Shown: positions 25,026 through 36,828 of the stretch, piece after piece
How the letters are laid out: each line of letters begins with the position of its first letter
Position numbering within the stretch: position 1 is the stretch's first letter
DNA from: Leptidea sinapis
Lineage: Eukaryota; Arthropoda; Insecta; Lepidoptera; Pieridae
Length of the DNA: 64,000 nucleotides
NCBI RefSeq assembly: GCF_905404315.1
Contig: NC_066286.1
Location: 11,229,501 to 11,293,500 of the forward strand
Direction of reading: 5' to 3'
Notes under the pieces: model-generated
The model's input: the letters and a program-made list of their open reading frames with translations, nothing else
What the model was told of the DNA's origin: nothing
Database searches by the model: none
Program-made: the position numbers and the translations under genes

Positions 25026-26267
25026 AGCTTTAATGTGATGAAGTGGACAAAATTCATTCCCACTTTTAAATCAATACTTTAATTGGTTTTAGTTTTTATA
25101 TGTATTGCCCTTATATATTGCTTCAGTTATTAGTTGTCGTATCAAATTATTATTATACTAGTATATATTTATACTAATGTCACGTAACTCGGTGGTATAT
25201 ATCAACAGTGCTTTAAAGTGTGTTGTTTGTCATAAAAAAAATATTACACTAGCGTATAAATGACCTGACAGCGCGATTATGTGTGTCGACTATGCGCTAG
25301 TGTTAAGCTACTTTTTTATTCAAAATACTAAGCATGATTGATTGCTTACGACTTTTCAATCAAAATGGGTAAACAAAACAAAACTGTATCTTCGTTAGAG
25401 ATGTTCAACTCTCATGCACACTTTGTTCGTCTTTCCGATAGTATGTTGTAGTGCTATGGTTATAATATTTATCTACATCCATAAATCCTCTATTAAAGAT
25501 TCTTAAACAGCTAGCTTATTGCCAACATTAAAATACCCAATGTCGTAATAACCATTACATCATCCAAACGAGTGTTGTAATGAAATTCAGTACAACATTA
25601 CATCATCCGTTTTCATTCCACTCCATTGGATGATATGGTTACTAGAACTAGCTTTTTAATCTTAGCAGTAAGCTAACTGTTTCAGTATCTTTTATAGAGG
25701 CTTCATATTATGGATGTAGGTAAAGTCTTCTATGCAACTGCTGATAATTAGGTATTAAAACACTCATGTGATACTATTATCGTTTTTTAATACCCCTTGT
25801 TACACAACAGTTGCATAAATAACTATTAGAACAGTACATATTTATTCATAAAGATATTCCCTCTTTACATTGTCTGTGCATAGTTTTGGTTGCTCTAACC
25901 ATTGAACTTAACAGTAATATAAGTTGCTTCCTACGTTTTTTATATTTAAATACTCTTTGTTATAAAACTATTTGCGAATGTCTAACATTCTTTTGAAGTC
26001 TGACAATAAGTAGAGGATTTTGCAAACAATTTTAATAATATATATTGTATGAATTTCTTTAGCAGCGTTTTAAACGACATAAAAATGCGAATGAAGCTTT
26101 AATATTATGATAATTATATGTAACTGTATCGTATGTAACACTTAAAGTTGGTGTTTGAAGTGTTTTGATTTGTTCTGGTTACTTTATGTATGACTGTAAC
26201 TTTTAGCTTGCCCACGCGTAGCTTTGATTATGTACAAGACATCCAGTAAGGAGTGGACCAATTAACT

Positions 26268-26471
26268 TCCGTTTTCAATAACTTATCTATCCTTAATTTA
26301 ACTTACTAGAGGTAGACAAATCTATCCTTTTACGCTTACATTTCAATAACCTATTGACATAAAGCATTGGACTATAGCTATATTGGACATAACTTTGGAT
26401 AGATAAGATCTTGCCATTAAACTGTGACAGCAATGTATCCGTAACTAAAGATACGTTATTGAAAACGGTCG
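26268..26471. mobile_element. TIR element I, copy 1
   Basis: Ends CCGTTTTCAATAACTTATCT and ACGTTATTGAAAACGG are inverted over about 14 bp. The interior (TAGATAAGATCTTGCCATTA, ATGTATCCGTAACTAAAGAT) recurs at 47441-47812. A 5' fragment is also present at 26962-26998. Confidence 0.75.
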
Positions 26472-26732
26472 TAAATGTTGGTAAAACCTCTATTACCCCT
26501 AATGTTACAACAATCCCTTGGTAACAAGGTTACATAGCTACGAGAGAAACATACTTTTATTATCTTAGCCTTGAATATATACAGAAATATTAACAGCTTC
26601 CCATTTAAAGACAAAACCGTAGTTTTAACTATAGGGGTTTTTCTTGACACCTGAAGCTCTACCTACCTTCCTGACATTCTTAGCATATCTCTCTTCCATC
26701 AACCGATAGATTATTTTTGGCTTAGATTATTT

Positions 26733-26958
26733 ATACGTCTAGTCTATTTAGCCTCTTGCTGCTAGACAACCGAAGAAAACAGGCCAGATTTATTACTCTA
26801 TTGTGCGTGACCAGCTACGTCTTACACTCGCGATATGTATGTCAATTTGTGTTAGCGTACGTGCATCGCTCTAAATAGAGGTTTATTATCAACCTCAATT
26901 TTTGTAGACGTTTTCATAACTGTCGAAGTCTCTTTTGTAGATAGACATTTAGACGTAT
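26733..26958. mobile_element. TIR element H, copy 3 (inverted relative to the others)
   Basis: ATACGTCTAGTCTATTTAGC at one end and CATTTAGACGTAT at the other. The inside contains ACACTCGCGATATGTATGTC, the reverse of the ATCGCGAGTG core of copies 1 and 2. It is directly followed by a fragment of element I. Confidence 0.7.
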
Positions 26959-27479
26959 AACGGCCATTTTCAATAACCTATCTATCCTTAGTTTAACTTA
27001 CTAGAGGTAAACAACTGTTAACTATTAACGGTTAAACTCTATATATATTTTTTTTTCACGTTTTTACAGCTGAAGCAGTCTATCTAGACATATAAATGTT
27101 CTAAGATTTTTGGTATTCCTGACTTGGTCCCGTTACGTCCTCATCTGTCATCGTGTTAATTACATTTGGGTTGATCTTTCATAAAACTTCCATCTATATT
27201 CCCTTATTTAATTTGTACAAATTTGTTTTACACTATACCTTCTCGAATAGTTTCATATTAATGAGACAGCAAGGCCGTATTTGCGTTATCTATTTCGCAA
27301 AAAATTTATGTAATTTTATTACTTACGAGATTCTATAGGTGAAAAGTTTAAAAATCCATAACGTATTCTTCCTTTATTTTGATTGGCTATTGAATATTTT
27401 GCAGGAAACTATATTGGTCAGTTACAATTCTTATCCAAGCTACGTCACAGCGTTTGAAATATTTTTGAATGGCCTTAAT

Positions 27480-27704
27480 CATTGTTTCTCAACCTTATTT
27501 TGCTCATCTCCCACTTTGAGAATATGTTTTTTTCTAGAGTATTTTCGTGTATTATTCCCCTTTATAGACTATATTTGTTTTAATCTACCCACGCCCCATC
27601 TGCGCCATCTCAATGCCCCCTAATTTTCTCTGGGTCTTCTACTGCCCCTCCGAAAGTCTCAAACGCCCACAAGGGGGCGTTATCGCCCACGTTGAGAACC
27701 TATG
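27480..27704 (+). mobile_element. hAT-type MITE N, intact, with 8-bp target duplication
   Basis: Left end CATTGTTTCTCAACC, right end reversed CATAGGTTCTCAACG. It is flanked by GCCTTAAT at 27472-27479 and 27705-27712. The 8-bp duplication and the GGTTCTCAAC-type end fit the hAT superfamily. 225 bp, non-coding. Confidence 0.88.
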
Positions 27705-27712
27705 GCCTTAAT

Positions 27713-30090
27713 AATACTAATTGAAATAGCTATCTGCGTGTTATTAACATAATTAACTTTTGTATTTTTGAAGTGAAAACTTCATTAGCATCGTTGTGAT
27801 TTGAAAGTCGATGAAATGAAAAAGCGACAGACACATAAATTCATAAGATTTAACGTGGGAGAAACAGAGATAGAAAGCATTATACAGTGTTTTGATACCA
27901 GGTGATCATAGTAATTGAAGAAGTGATTGATTATCTTATTTATGACGTGAGTATACTTTAATATATTCTGACGTCACGACGTATTACTAAATAGACACCA
28001 GGAGAACATAAATATGGTAGTGGTGATAGTAATATCTTTCATAGCGGTTGAAATCAGGTGTCATCTTAGCAACATGTACCAGGACTTCATATGTAGCTTA
28101 GAGGTTCATGCAGGTTTCACTTCTGACATGTGTACTTTGTACGCATGCAATTTTTTTTATCATAGGTGTTAGTTAGGAAACTATTACTTATGTGTTCTGT
28201 GTTATTACGAGTATCTATTTTAGCTGTCGGCTTTGCTTCGTGTCTACAAATTAGACCCTCGTAGGAATTGTTAACATTTTCACCTTTTTGAACAACAAAC
28301 AATCTCTCTACATGAATAAATAATACTTTTTATTCTACTATCAAAACACTTCTTACGTCCACAAATTATATAATATAATAAATATACTATCGCAATTAAA
28401 TGTGAAAATTTTAGACTAAACTTTCCATGCTTATCTTGATAAAATATTGCTTTTATAATAATTATCCAAACTTGTTTTAATCAAGTTATGAGTTTCCGAT
28501 GAAATTTGTTTTGAATCAACAACAGTTGAAGTTACTTCATTCAGGCTGTAAAATGTTGGTTTTTGTTTAAATTTACGGCTTTTACTAGGGTTGCAAACTT
28601 TTTCTAGATGGTGTAGAGTGTGTCTGATTTCAGAGAGTGTAAATAAAGAGTATAATATATAAGTTATCATTTATTACGTTTAAAAAAATATTTTTTCTGA
28701 CCTCCAACAACTGGTCACATTGACAATCATTTATCGTGGCGTTCAGAAACGTCCAAGTTTTAGTGGGTTTAGGCACCAATAAGTTAGAACCTAAATAAAA
28801 TGTCTTTTAAAAAAATAGTATTTCAGCGTACTCTATTAGTGTTCTGAATTATAGAGTTCATGAAACAGAGCACAATACTCTATTTTAGAGCACGGTTGGC
28901 AACCCTAGCCTGCCCTTACTTTTATTTGATCATTATCGCGAATACTAAAAATATGTTCCTTTTGTCAGCATAAAATAGGTATGTATATTGTGATAAAATT
29001 GAATTCATGAGTTATAACAAACACTCAGTCAGTGACGGCCGTTCCCAATACTACTAATAGATACTGCAAAATATTCAATATACTAAATACTACAGATAGA
29101 GATAAATTACTATCTTCTACTGTCAGTAAAAAGCTGTCAATAATCTGAAGCTGACCCAATACACCCCATAAGTCATTCTTATCGCCTTATACTGTGACGC
29201 GTGAATTGCAATTTTCATACAAATTTCTATCGCTGTAAAGCTATACGTAGATTGACAGACAGCTTGTACGGATAAGATGATTTACCGTCGATAAGTTTAT
29301 TAGGACAGAAAAGTCAACGATAGTTACGATTTTTATTTCAAGTAGCCCACAACCGGAGATAGTCTGAATATAGGGAACGGCCGTAAATTACTTATCTGTT
29401 TAAAATTAATGTTTGTACACCAAATGAATGCAATTTTCGGATTTTTTTTGTTAATAATTATTTTATGTATATTTCTCAAGATTTTATAAATTAATTTGAA
29501 ACACGGCCATTACTATTCGAAAATATATTTACTCATGTGTAAATAATAACTACAGAGCTCTTCAGGTCTCGGCGTATCGCATTAGGACTATCATAATATT
29601 TGTTCTACTAACTCTATTATTTGAAATATGAAAAAAGCACAACTTGATCCAATTTATTTCTAGCCAATCAAATTTAAGGTCAGTTTAGTACAGTTATATT
29701 TATTTAGTAGATATATGATTTTTCAGGGAATGTAAAGTATAAATGAATTATTACGATGGTAAAAAGATTATTGCCGTATGAAGAAGGCTACTACTTAATT
29801 ATTTTTGTACATTATCATAAAATCTTTAATATTTAAGTCTTATACTGTAAATCTGTGTAGATATAAATGTATGTAATATATACTGATTTATGAATAAAAT
29901 GTTGATATTTTCAATTCATTGTTTTATTTCATTACTAACCGGAATTCAACTTTAATCTGCATGGGATTGACATATATGTTTCATCATAGATTAACACTCT
30001 ACAAAAGCAAACATGACAATTAAGATTTAAATTATGTAATAGCCTAATAAAATACCACCACTTGATTCTGCAGGTACATGTTGTTTTGAT
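27713..30090. other. Repeat-poor stretch with one TIR element
   Basis: AT-rich with no coding signal. The minus-strand open frames at 28117-28302 and 28431-28670 have no recognisable domain. The only clear feature is TIR element J at 29035-29384. Confidence 0.5.
29035..29384. mobile_element. TIR element J
   Basis: Ends ACGGCCGTTCCCAATA and TATAGGGAACGGCCGT are inverted with one difference. 350 bp, non-coding. Single copy in this window; the flanking duplication is not clear. Confidence 0.75.
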
Positions 30091-30413
30091 TATTTTTTTT
30101 TTAATGAAAATAAGGGACGAGACGAGCAGGACGTACAGCTGATGGTAATGGATACGCCCTGCCGATTACAATACAGTGCCGCTCAGGATTATTGAAAAAC
30201 CCCAAAAATTCTGAGGGGCAATACAAGTGCGCTCGTCACCTTGAGACATAAGATGTTAGGTCTCATTTGCCCAGTAATTTCACTAGCTACGGCGCCCTCC
30301 AGACCGAAACACAGTAATGCTAACACATTACTGCTTCACGGCAGAAATAGGCGCCGTTGTGGTACCCATAATCTAGCCGGCATCCTGTGCAAAGGAGCCT
30401 CCCACTGGTAAAT
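30091..30413 (+). mobile_element. Family-A repeat, full length
   Basis: Starts with a T-run, AATGAAAATAAGGGACGAG, and ends GGAGCCTCCCACTGGTA. Contains every block of the family in order. 323 bp. No terminal inverted repeat is visible, and the T-run at the start is shared with the copies at 38166 and 44031. Confidence 0.88.
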
Positions 30414-31557
30414 TAATTCTAAATGAACGTTTAGGGAGTAAGCAATGTATTACCCATAGGTTGCCTATTAACACTTGGCTGCAAGTACCTGTTATAAATT
30501 TTAGTATAATTAATATGATGTAATTTACACCCATATGTTTTTAAAAAAATGTACATCATTTTAAACGAAATCATTGAATAAAAATATGGTTGCCAGCTCT
30601 CAGTCAGCCGTGACGTAAAGGTTGCCAGGTGTAAACAAATATTTTTTGTTAATAAATTGTAGTAATCTGTTTTGTTTACAATTTTAATACAAAATTTGCA
30701 GTTTTATTTTTACTATTTACAACCATGGTTGCCAGTTAAAATATGGCCGCAAGTAGAGGTTGCTTTTATTTTAATAAACGTATCTCGCTCCAGTTAAGGC
30801 GAAGGGTAAACAGAAAACATGCAAACAATGTGTTCTTAGACAAGTTTTCTGGTAAAAATATAGGATTTGGAGCTATGAACACTACTTTATCCTGTTACAC
30901 ATACCCTTAAGTCTTACTTGTAGGTTGCTAATGCTTATTGTTGGTTAAAGTTACCACTCCAGAGCTATTATGAACTACCAGTTTTCTTTGCAGTTAAACA
31001 AGTTTTTTCTCAGAATCATGCATTTGTTTAGTATACTACTATCATAAAAGTTGTTCTTATAGATTTTACTTTTTTATGTAGGTACATTTATTCAGATTAG
31101 TAATCAATAATGAGGATTGTAAGCAATTAAGCAGTTTGCACCTGTTAAAATGTTACATTTTCGACCCAAGAATATTGAAAATATTGGCTTTGTTACATAG
31201 GAGCCGTGAAGTCATATCGCTCAAGGTCGCCGGCATTTAGTATTGCCTAAAGTGTGAGCAAGTATATGTTTTTTAATCAGTTTTACGTAATTTTAATGTA
31301 ATATAGAGGCATTAAGGTAATGAAGAGTCAAATAAATTAACAAAGGACCATTGAAGTTTTAGATAATAGAAATAGAGAAATAGAAATATATTTCTGAACC
31401 ATAGGGAGTGATAATAACATAACATAATGCAGCAAAACTTAGCAAACGTCATGAAGCTACATCAGTTCGTAAAGGGATTTTGACATGGGGAGAAGAACTG
31501 ATAAGAAACTCCCAGACCAACTTTTAAATCAAATAACACAACTTACATACATAAAAT

Positions 31558-31890
31558 CACGCCTCATTCGCGTAGGGGTAGGCAGAGACCTCTTCTTTCC
31601 ACTTGCTACGATCCTTACATAGTTGTTTCGCTTCGTCCACTTTCATTATTCCTTTCATACCATCATCCTTTGACCTGGCCTTTTTTCAAGACGTCCCTGA
31701 TTTGATCTTGAAACGTCCGCCTAGGTCTACCCCTTCCAACACTTTGATTCATATTGGCCTTATACACTTTCTTCGTCAATCATTCTTCATTCATTCTCTC
31801 GACATGTCCAAACCATCTCATACCTTTCTCAATATCCTCTATATAATCTGCTATACTATAGTGAGTCTTCTTTGTCAAAGAAGCTTTAAT
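31558..31890 (-). pseudogene. RTE-like retrotransposon ORF2 C-terminus, minus strand
   Basis: The reversed sequence reads EKGMRWFGHVERMNEE, a stop, then KKVYKANMNQSVGRGRPRRT and FQDQIRDVLKKGQVKG before further breaks. This is the well-known tail of RTE-like reverse-transcriptase proteins common in Lepidoptera. Stops and frameshifts rule out function. The long plus-strand frame at 31603-32100 is its shadow. Confidence 0.85.
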
Positions 31891-31892
31891 AT

Positions 31893-32650
31893 ATTCAATA
31901 TTTTTTTCTCAAAATTGATTCCTTTAGAATTCTTTTTGATGTCATTTCTAATGACTACTAGATACTACTACCACTTCGGAAACAAATGGCGCTCTGAGAG
32001 AGAAGAAGCGGCGCAAGAAACCCTCCCAGCATTCTTTTTTTGCGCTCTTTTCAATAAAAATATACAATACTGTACAGTCATTTCTATCGCTATAAAATAA
32101 TCACAATCTAGTCCCAGGCTGTCCGATCATTTAGATATTCAGCAGTGGAGTAATAGGATTTACGACAGATCCATTTTCTTATAAAACATTTAAATTTATT
32201 TATAGATAATGCCTGAACAGTGCCTGGGATTTTATTATAGAAGTGTATACATTTACCCTTAAAGCTATTATGTATCTTATGAAGCCTACTAGAATTAGTT
32301 ACAAGCAATCCCTTATTTCTAGTGTTATAATAATTAAAATCACAATTAAGAGCAAAAAGGTGACGAGTTTTGTGAACGTATATTAAATTTTCATAAATGT
32401 TACTGACAATGAACAGTCATAATATTTATTTCTTTAATTTTTTTTTGAGAGACTGTCTATAACCAAGCTGATATATAGCACGAACAGCTCTCTTTTGCAG
32501 ACCAAACACTATATCAATGTCAGCAGCATGACCCCATAGTAAAATACTGTACGTCATGATGTTGTGAAAATAACTGGAGTACACTAATCTAGCGGTTGCA
32601 ACATTCGTGTACTCTCTAATCTTTCTAACTGCTATACTTTTAAATTAAAG
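31893..32650 (-). pseudogene. Non-LTR retrotransposon family D: ORF2 C-terminus and 3' UTR, minus strand
   Basis: At 32108-32308 the reversed frame reads FKGKCIHFYNKIPGTVQALS through INKFKCFIRKW to YLNDRTAWD and stop. Further up (32460-32580) it reads NIMTYSILLWGHAADIDIVF and GLQKRAVRAIYQLGYRQS, the usual end of CR1/Jockey-type reverse transcriptases. The 3' UTR (31893-32095) carries the family-D core. Frameshifted between the pieces. Confidence 0.85.
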
Positions 32651-33204
32651 AGTTTACCATATAACTTTACATACTAGAAACTCAACGGCCACTCTATTCA
32701 GTCAAATAGAGTAATTTACAATGGCTGTAATATACATAACAAATTAGTTTGTAAGGTGCTACATCCAATATATGAGTCCTCTTTAAATGATATCAACTAT
32801 TTCATAAAAAGTTATAAAGAAGTTATAAGTGTATAAATATAAATTATCTTATATTGGATGCATCAACCTTTACAGCTTGAATTCATTGTTTGTGTGTAAA
32901 GATGCTTCGTGAACATGATGGTCATGATTACTGTCAAAATTAGAAATTGCATCCAACAAATACAATGATTTATTAACTATAACAGGTCGACCTGGCACCA
33001 CAAGCAGAACCCGCTAACGAGTTGACGCATGAACCAGCCATCGTTACTCTCTCACATATTTGAATGAAGGAGACGACCTGGCACACGACGCCGCCACAAG
33101 CCATTAAGTGAGCATGACGAACCATGTTATAGCATACCTTCACTTGATAACTAAAAATTACAAAATTAATGTTCACAAAGCAAGCCCACAAATGATTCTA
33201 TATA

Positions 33205-33825
33205 ATGCAATTACAGTGGATTCTATATAAATCAAAAAAATATATTACATTCGAAATAAGGAGGCGAATTGGAATGGCCAAAACAGCAATGACACAGCTA
33301 AGCAAGGTGTGGAAGGACAGAAATATCACCAATCGGACGAAAATTCACTTGGTCCGCTCTCTTGTCTTTCCCATCGCGCTCTATGGAGCTGAAACTTGGA
33401 CCCTGAAATCGACTGACAGACAGTGGATTGACGCGTTTGAGATGTGGTGCTGGCGCTGCATGCTAAGGATACCATGGACGGCTTACCGCACTAACGCCTC
33501 GATCCTTAAACAGCTAAAAATAGGGAGCTGTCCACGTCTATCCACTGCATGTCTGCAGCGGATCATGAGATACTTGGGCCACATTGCACGACGTGGTGCT
33601 GATAACCTAGAACGTTTGATGGTCACCGGGAAAATTGATGGGAAGAGACCAAGAGGCCGGAGCCCACGACGCTGGTCTAACCAAATATCCGAGCAGACTA
33701 ACCAACCCATCAGCATCGCACTCCACCATGCGACAGACCGAAACAGATGGAGGAAAGCTGTAGACTAACTTAAGCGGAGTCACGATCCTCAGCAATGAGG
33801 GAACGACTGTGAAGAACATTCGATT
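33205..33825 (+). pseudogene. RTE-like reverse-transcriptase C-terminus, long open fragment
   Basis: The 188-codon open frame reads RRRIGMAKTAMTQLSKVWKD, RTKIHLVRSLVFPIALYGAE, TWTLK, DAFEMWCWRCMLRIPWTAYR and RPRGRSPRRWSNQI. These are landmarks of the C-terminal region of RTE-like ORF2. The endonuclease and the catalytic YxDD part are missing, so it is 5'-truncated. The frame is otherwise unbroken and GC-richer than its surroundings, suggesting a fairly young insertion. Confidence 0.88.
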
Positions 33826-33924
33826 ACAATTTTAATGTAATTATACAATCTTAATATAAATAATTATTAGTCCTTATATAATAATTCTCAATAAGTAATC
33901 AAGGGTCTACAAATACCCAATACT

Positions 33925-34720
33925 CAAAAGTGCTATCATGTTAGATTCTCAAGGAAGAAGAAATCAATTCCATCGTATTACAATCTCAGTACTACAACTT
34001 TCCTTAAACTTAGTGAAATAAAGGATCTTGGGGTTATATTGGACAGAGAACTTCGCTTTACATCTCGCGTTGATCATACTGTGACTAAATCTGCACAAAT
34101 GCTTGGTTTCATCAAAAGAAATTCAAAAGAGTTTAAGCTCTTATTCACCAAAATAAATCGTTTCAATGCTTTAGTCCGAAGTTACTTAGAATATGCCTGT
34201 GTAATATGGAATCCCTTTTATAATATACATTCTCAACGCATTGAAAACATTCAAAGATTTTTAGCAAGTTTAGCCACAGATGTCCTTACACACAGCGTCT
34301 TTCTTTCTTTAAGATGAAATCCCTAAACACGCGCCGTAAAATGTTTGATATTTTATTTATTTCCAAAATAGTTAACAACCATGTCAATAATACGGAGCTA
34401 CTCGATAAAATATCTTTCACCGTACCTTCGAGGTATCCGCGTAAAAGTATTCATAATACATTTAGCAGACCTCTTATAAAATCGAATTTAGGACTGAATT
34501 CGCCAATTATCAGAGCTGGTGAACAATACAACATGCTTGTTAGAAAACACCCAAGTGTAGATATATTCAATGACTCTCATGGCTCACTTAAGAATAAAAT
34601 ACTAACATACTTTTGAGTCATTCTAGGTTAGGTTAGTTTTACCTAGTAATTTAAATTTAATTTTCACATTAACTTTTATATGTAATTAATTTTAAAAACA
34701 CCTACTTTAAATTATTATTA
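33925..34720 (+). pseudogene. CR1/Jockey-like reverse-transcriptase C-terminus with frameshift
   Basis: A plus frame from about 33925 reads LGVILDRELRFTSRVDHTV, FIKRNSKEFK, LVRSYLEYACVIWNPFYNIH and QRIENIQRFL, then breaks at about 34275-34315. The other frame carries on from 34314 with SLNTRRKMFDILFISKIVNN to LKNKILTYF and stop at 34616. This is the family's post-catalytic region and C-terminus. A short AT-rich 3' UTR follows. Confidence 0.88.
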
Positions 34721-34781
34721 GTCAATGCTGTGCATTTCAATGTAAAAATGGCAGGTTTGACTGAATTGCATGTCTTTCCAG

Positions 34782-34949
34782 TTTTCACTTTGTTTGAAAA
34801 GTGTCGTAGAAATTTGTCAAGAGATAGCTCCTTCTGTTATCTACCGAGACAGGAGGGCAGAGTACTCGAAGGCATGGTATCTAGATTGAAAGAGAAAGTA
34901 CACGTTTGCAAGATCACTACATCAGCAACTGAATTAAAATACAGTAACA
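34782..34949 (+). other. Exon-like coding remnant of unknown origin
   Basis: A pyrimidine-rich acceptor (TGTCTTTCCAG) ends at 34781 and a donor-like AACA|GTAAGT lies at 34949/34950. In between, one frame reads VVEICQEIAPSVIYRDRRAE and YSKAWYLD before a stop, while the next frame reads KEKVHVCKITTSATELKYSN. Both sound like protein and together suggest one frameshifted coding segment. I do not recognise the family. It could be a TE-borne or retained exon, or chance. Confidence 0.3.
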
Positions 34950-35084
34950 GTAAGTACTACTAGAAATATTCGACTAGATACATTTGTTTTTATTTATTTC
35001 AGAAACAAAATTATATTGCTATATATACATACTATTCTCCCATAACCTATTTAAAGTATTTAATATGTACTCAATAACTATAAC

Positions 35085-35330
35085 TATGTTTTTACTTATT
35101 AATTTACATTTTTTGGCTTCCTCGTGTAAGGCATTTAGTAATTGACGTTTGTGTATTTTGTTGCATTGCTTTGCATATATTGTATTTGAAATTATTTGCA
35201 AAATTTATTTGAATAAGAATCTGTAAATACCATTCTGTTTTGAAAAGAGCAACCTTTTTCAACAAAGAGTTTCTTGCTCGTTCTTCTCTAAGGAAATCTT
35301 CCGAGTGAGCTGTATGAAAAAATTAACATA
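35085..35330 (+). mobile_element. LINE 3' UTR fragment related to family B
   Basis: TTAATTTACATTTTTTGGCT, CTCGTGTAAGGCATTTAGTA, TTGCATATATTGTATTTGAA and GAGTTTCTTGCTCGTTCTTC follow the order of family B but are divergent, and the tail is absent. Confidence 0.6.
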
Positions 35331-35531
35331 TTTCAAATATAATGCAATTTATTTACAAAATAAAAATATTTTTTATATTTGTTTGTTTGAATAAAATTTC
35401 CCAGTGGTTCAGTTGCAACACGAGGCAACAAAATTTGTTTTAGCTATTGAAATGTTATGTGTATGTAATTATTTAGTAAAATGATTAAAAACGTCAAGTT
35501 AGTTAGTTTGAATTAATTAATTACATCCAAG

Positions 35532-35760
35532 TGATCGGACAGCCTGGGACTGTGATTGTTTTATAGCAATAACAATGGCAATACAATATTGTTTGTTTTA
35601 TTAAAAAGAGCGGAAATATTATGCCGGGAGAATTTCTTGCGCCGTATCTCATCTTTGTATATTTCCGAAGCGGTGGTAGTGTTTGAACTTACATCAATAA
35701 GAACCCTATAGGAATCAATTTTGACAAAATAAATACCTTTTATGCAAAACTAAAAACTGA
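35532..35760 (+). mobile_element. LINE 3' end (family D)
   Basis: GATCGGACAGCCTGGGACTG, AAAGAGCGGAAAT, TTTCTTGCGCCGTATCTC, TTCCGAAGCGGTGGTAGTG and the closing ATACCTTTTATGC. 3' UTR only. Confidence 0.75.
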
Positions 35761-36039
35761 TTTTATATAACCTAATTTTTTTTATAAAATCATAAGATAG
35801 AATAAGAAGGATTTTTTAAATATAAATCTGTAATTAAGAAGTTAGAAGAATAAATGTTCGTTCTGGCTGCAATACCTCACCATATTTAACTATCCAGATC
35901 TCGTCTGCAATTACTGCAGCTGTGTAAGAACCCAAGTAGATAAAAGCTTGTAATCGTTTTGAACATCCAGAAGTTCTTAATGGAAATGATATTATATAAT
36001 ATTGACACACTTTTTACACGAATTATCTTGCCCCAAGTT

Positions 36040-36258
36040 AAGCATGTGTTATGGGTTACAAGACAATGATATATTTAATACAATATACTTACTTAAACAT
36101 ACATAAATTCATATAAACATACATAAATACATTTAAACATCCATGACTCGGAAACAAACATCCATATTCATCACATAAATGCTTGCACCTACCGGGATTC
36201 GAACCCGGGACTTCTTGCTTAGTAGGTAGGATCGCTAACCACTCGGCTATACAGGTCG
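36040..36258 (-). mobile_element. tRNA-derived SINE S1, minus strand
   Basis: The reversed head (36180-36256) has A-box-like TAGCCGAGTGGTTAGC and B box GGTTCGAATCC, spaced as in a tRNA gene. The body continues with AAGCATTTATGTGATGAATA and ends in CATACATAAA-type short repeats. It does not close into a proper tRNA acceptor stem and is followed by a SINE-like body, so it is not a functional tRNA gene. Confidence 0.8.
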
Positions 36259-36259
36259 T

Positions 36260-36805
36260 CATAATGACCGCTTTTTATTCGATTTCGTAACATACTTGAT
36301 AGAAATCCTCAAACCATTACACAAACCTATTCATTCGTACATACCGTTTTGATGATGATCATAATATCCAAACTACACAAATGAAGTAAAAAAAAATATG
36401 CACCATGCGGGACTCGAACTTGCGACTCTCCGTGCGAGTCCTCTCCCAATTGAGAATAATTAATTTACATTTACTTTTTTGACTTACTCGTGTAAGACAT
36501 TGACTATTTGGCGTTTGAGTGTGTTTGTTGCATCATTTTACATATCATATTGTAATTGAAATGATTTGTAAATCGATGTAAATGTTGAAATGATTTGTAA
36601 ATCGTTGATATAAATGAGTGGCAATGAGTTTCTTGCTACTTCTTCTCATTAGCTCAACCCTTTACGAATTAGTGGTAGTGGTATTCAATAAGAAAAAAAA
36701 ATTTTTTTGACATTCATAAGTGTCATTTCCGTGACCTACGTGAATAAACTGATTTTGATTTGATTTGATTTGAGCCAACCGTCCGAGTGGCGTATCGTTG
36801 AAAAA
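36260..36805 (-). mobile_element. tRNA-derived SINE S2, minus strand, split by a LINE tail
   Basis: On the minus strand the head reads GGTTGGCTC (from 36783 down to 36775), is interrupted, and resumes CTCAATTGGGAGAGGACTCG with B box GTTCGAGTCCCGC (36400-36454). Joined, it gives a normal A box (TGGCTCAATTGGGAG) and B box. The body runs towards S1. The 36455-36769 insertion separates the A box. Confidence 0.8.
36455..36769 (+). mobile_element. LINE family-B 3' end inserted in SINE S2
   Basis: Full family-B 3' unit: TTGACTTACTCGTGTAAGAC, two copies of GAAATGATTTGTAAATCG, GAGTTTCTTGCTACTTCTTC, GACATTCATAAGTGTCATTT and a tail of GATTT repeats. TTGAG is present at 36450-36454 and 36770-36774, a likely 5-bp target duplication. 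Confidence 0.82.
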
Positions 36806-36828
36806 AATTTGTATGCATTGCTTAACGC

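Larger units (their letters stand above)
21449..26260. other. Downstream stretch without recognised genes
   Basis: It follows the synaptotagmin stop/donor, so it may be 3' flank or a further intron. It holds an (AT)n run at 22648-22686, a direct repeat GGGACCTACTAG at 23079 and 23188, and a LINE B tail at 24886-25025 (minus). Otherwise AT-rich with no coding signal. Confidence 0.6.

Noticed and set aside
31603..32100. 165-codon plus-strand frame
   Set aside because: It is the antisense of the RTE-like C-terminus and of the family-D 3' UTR on the minus strand.
36180..36256. Functional tRNA gene on the minus strand
   Set aside because: A and B boxes are good, but the acceptor stem does not pair and a SINE body follows.
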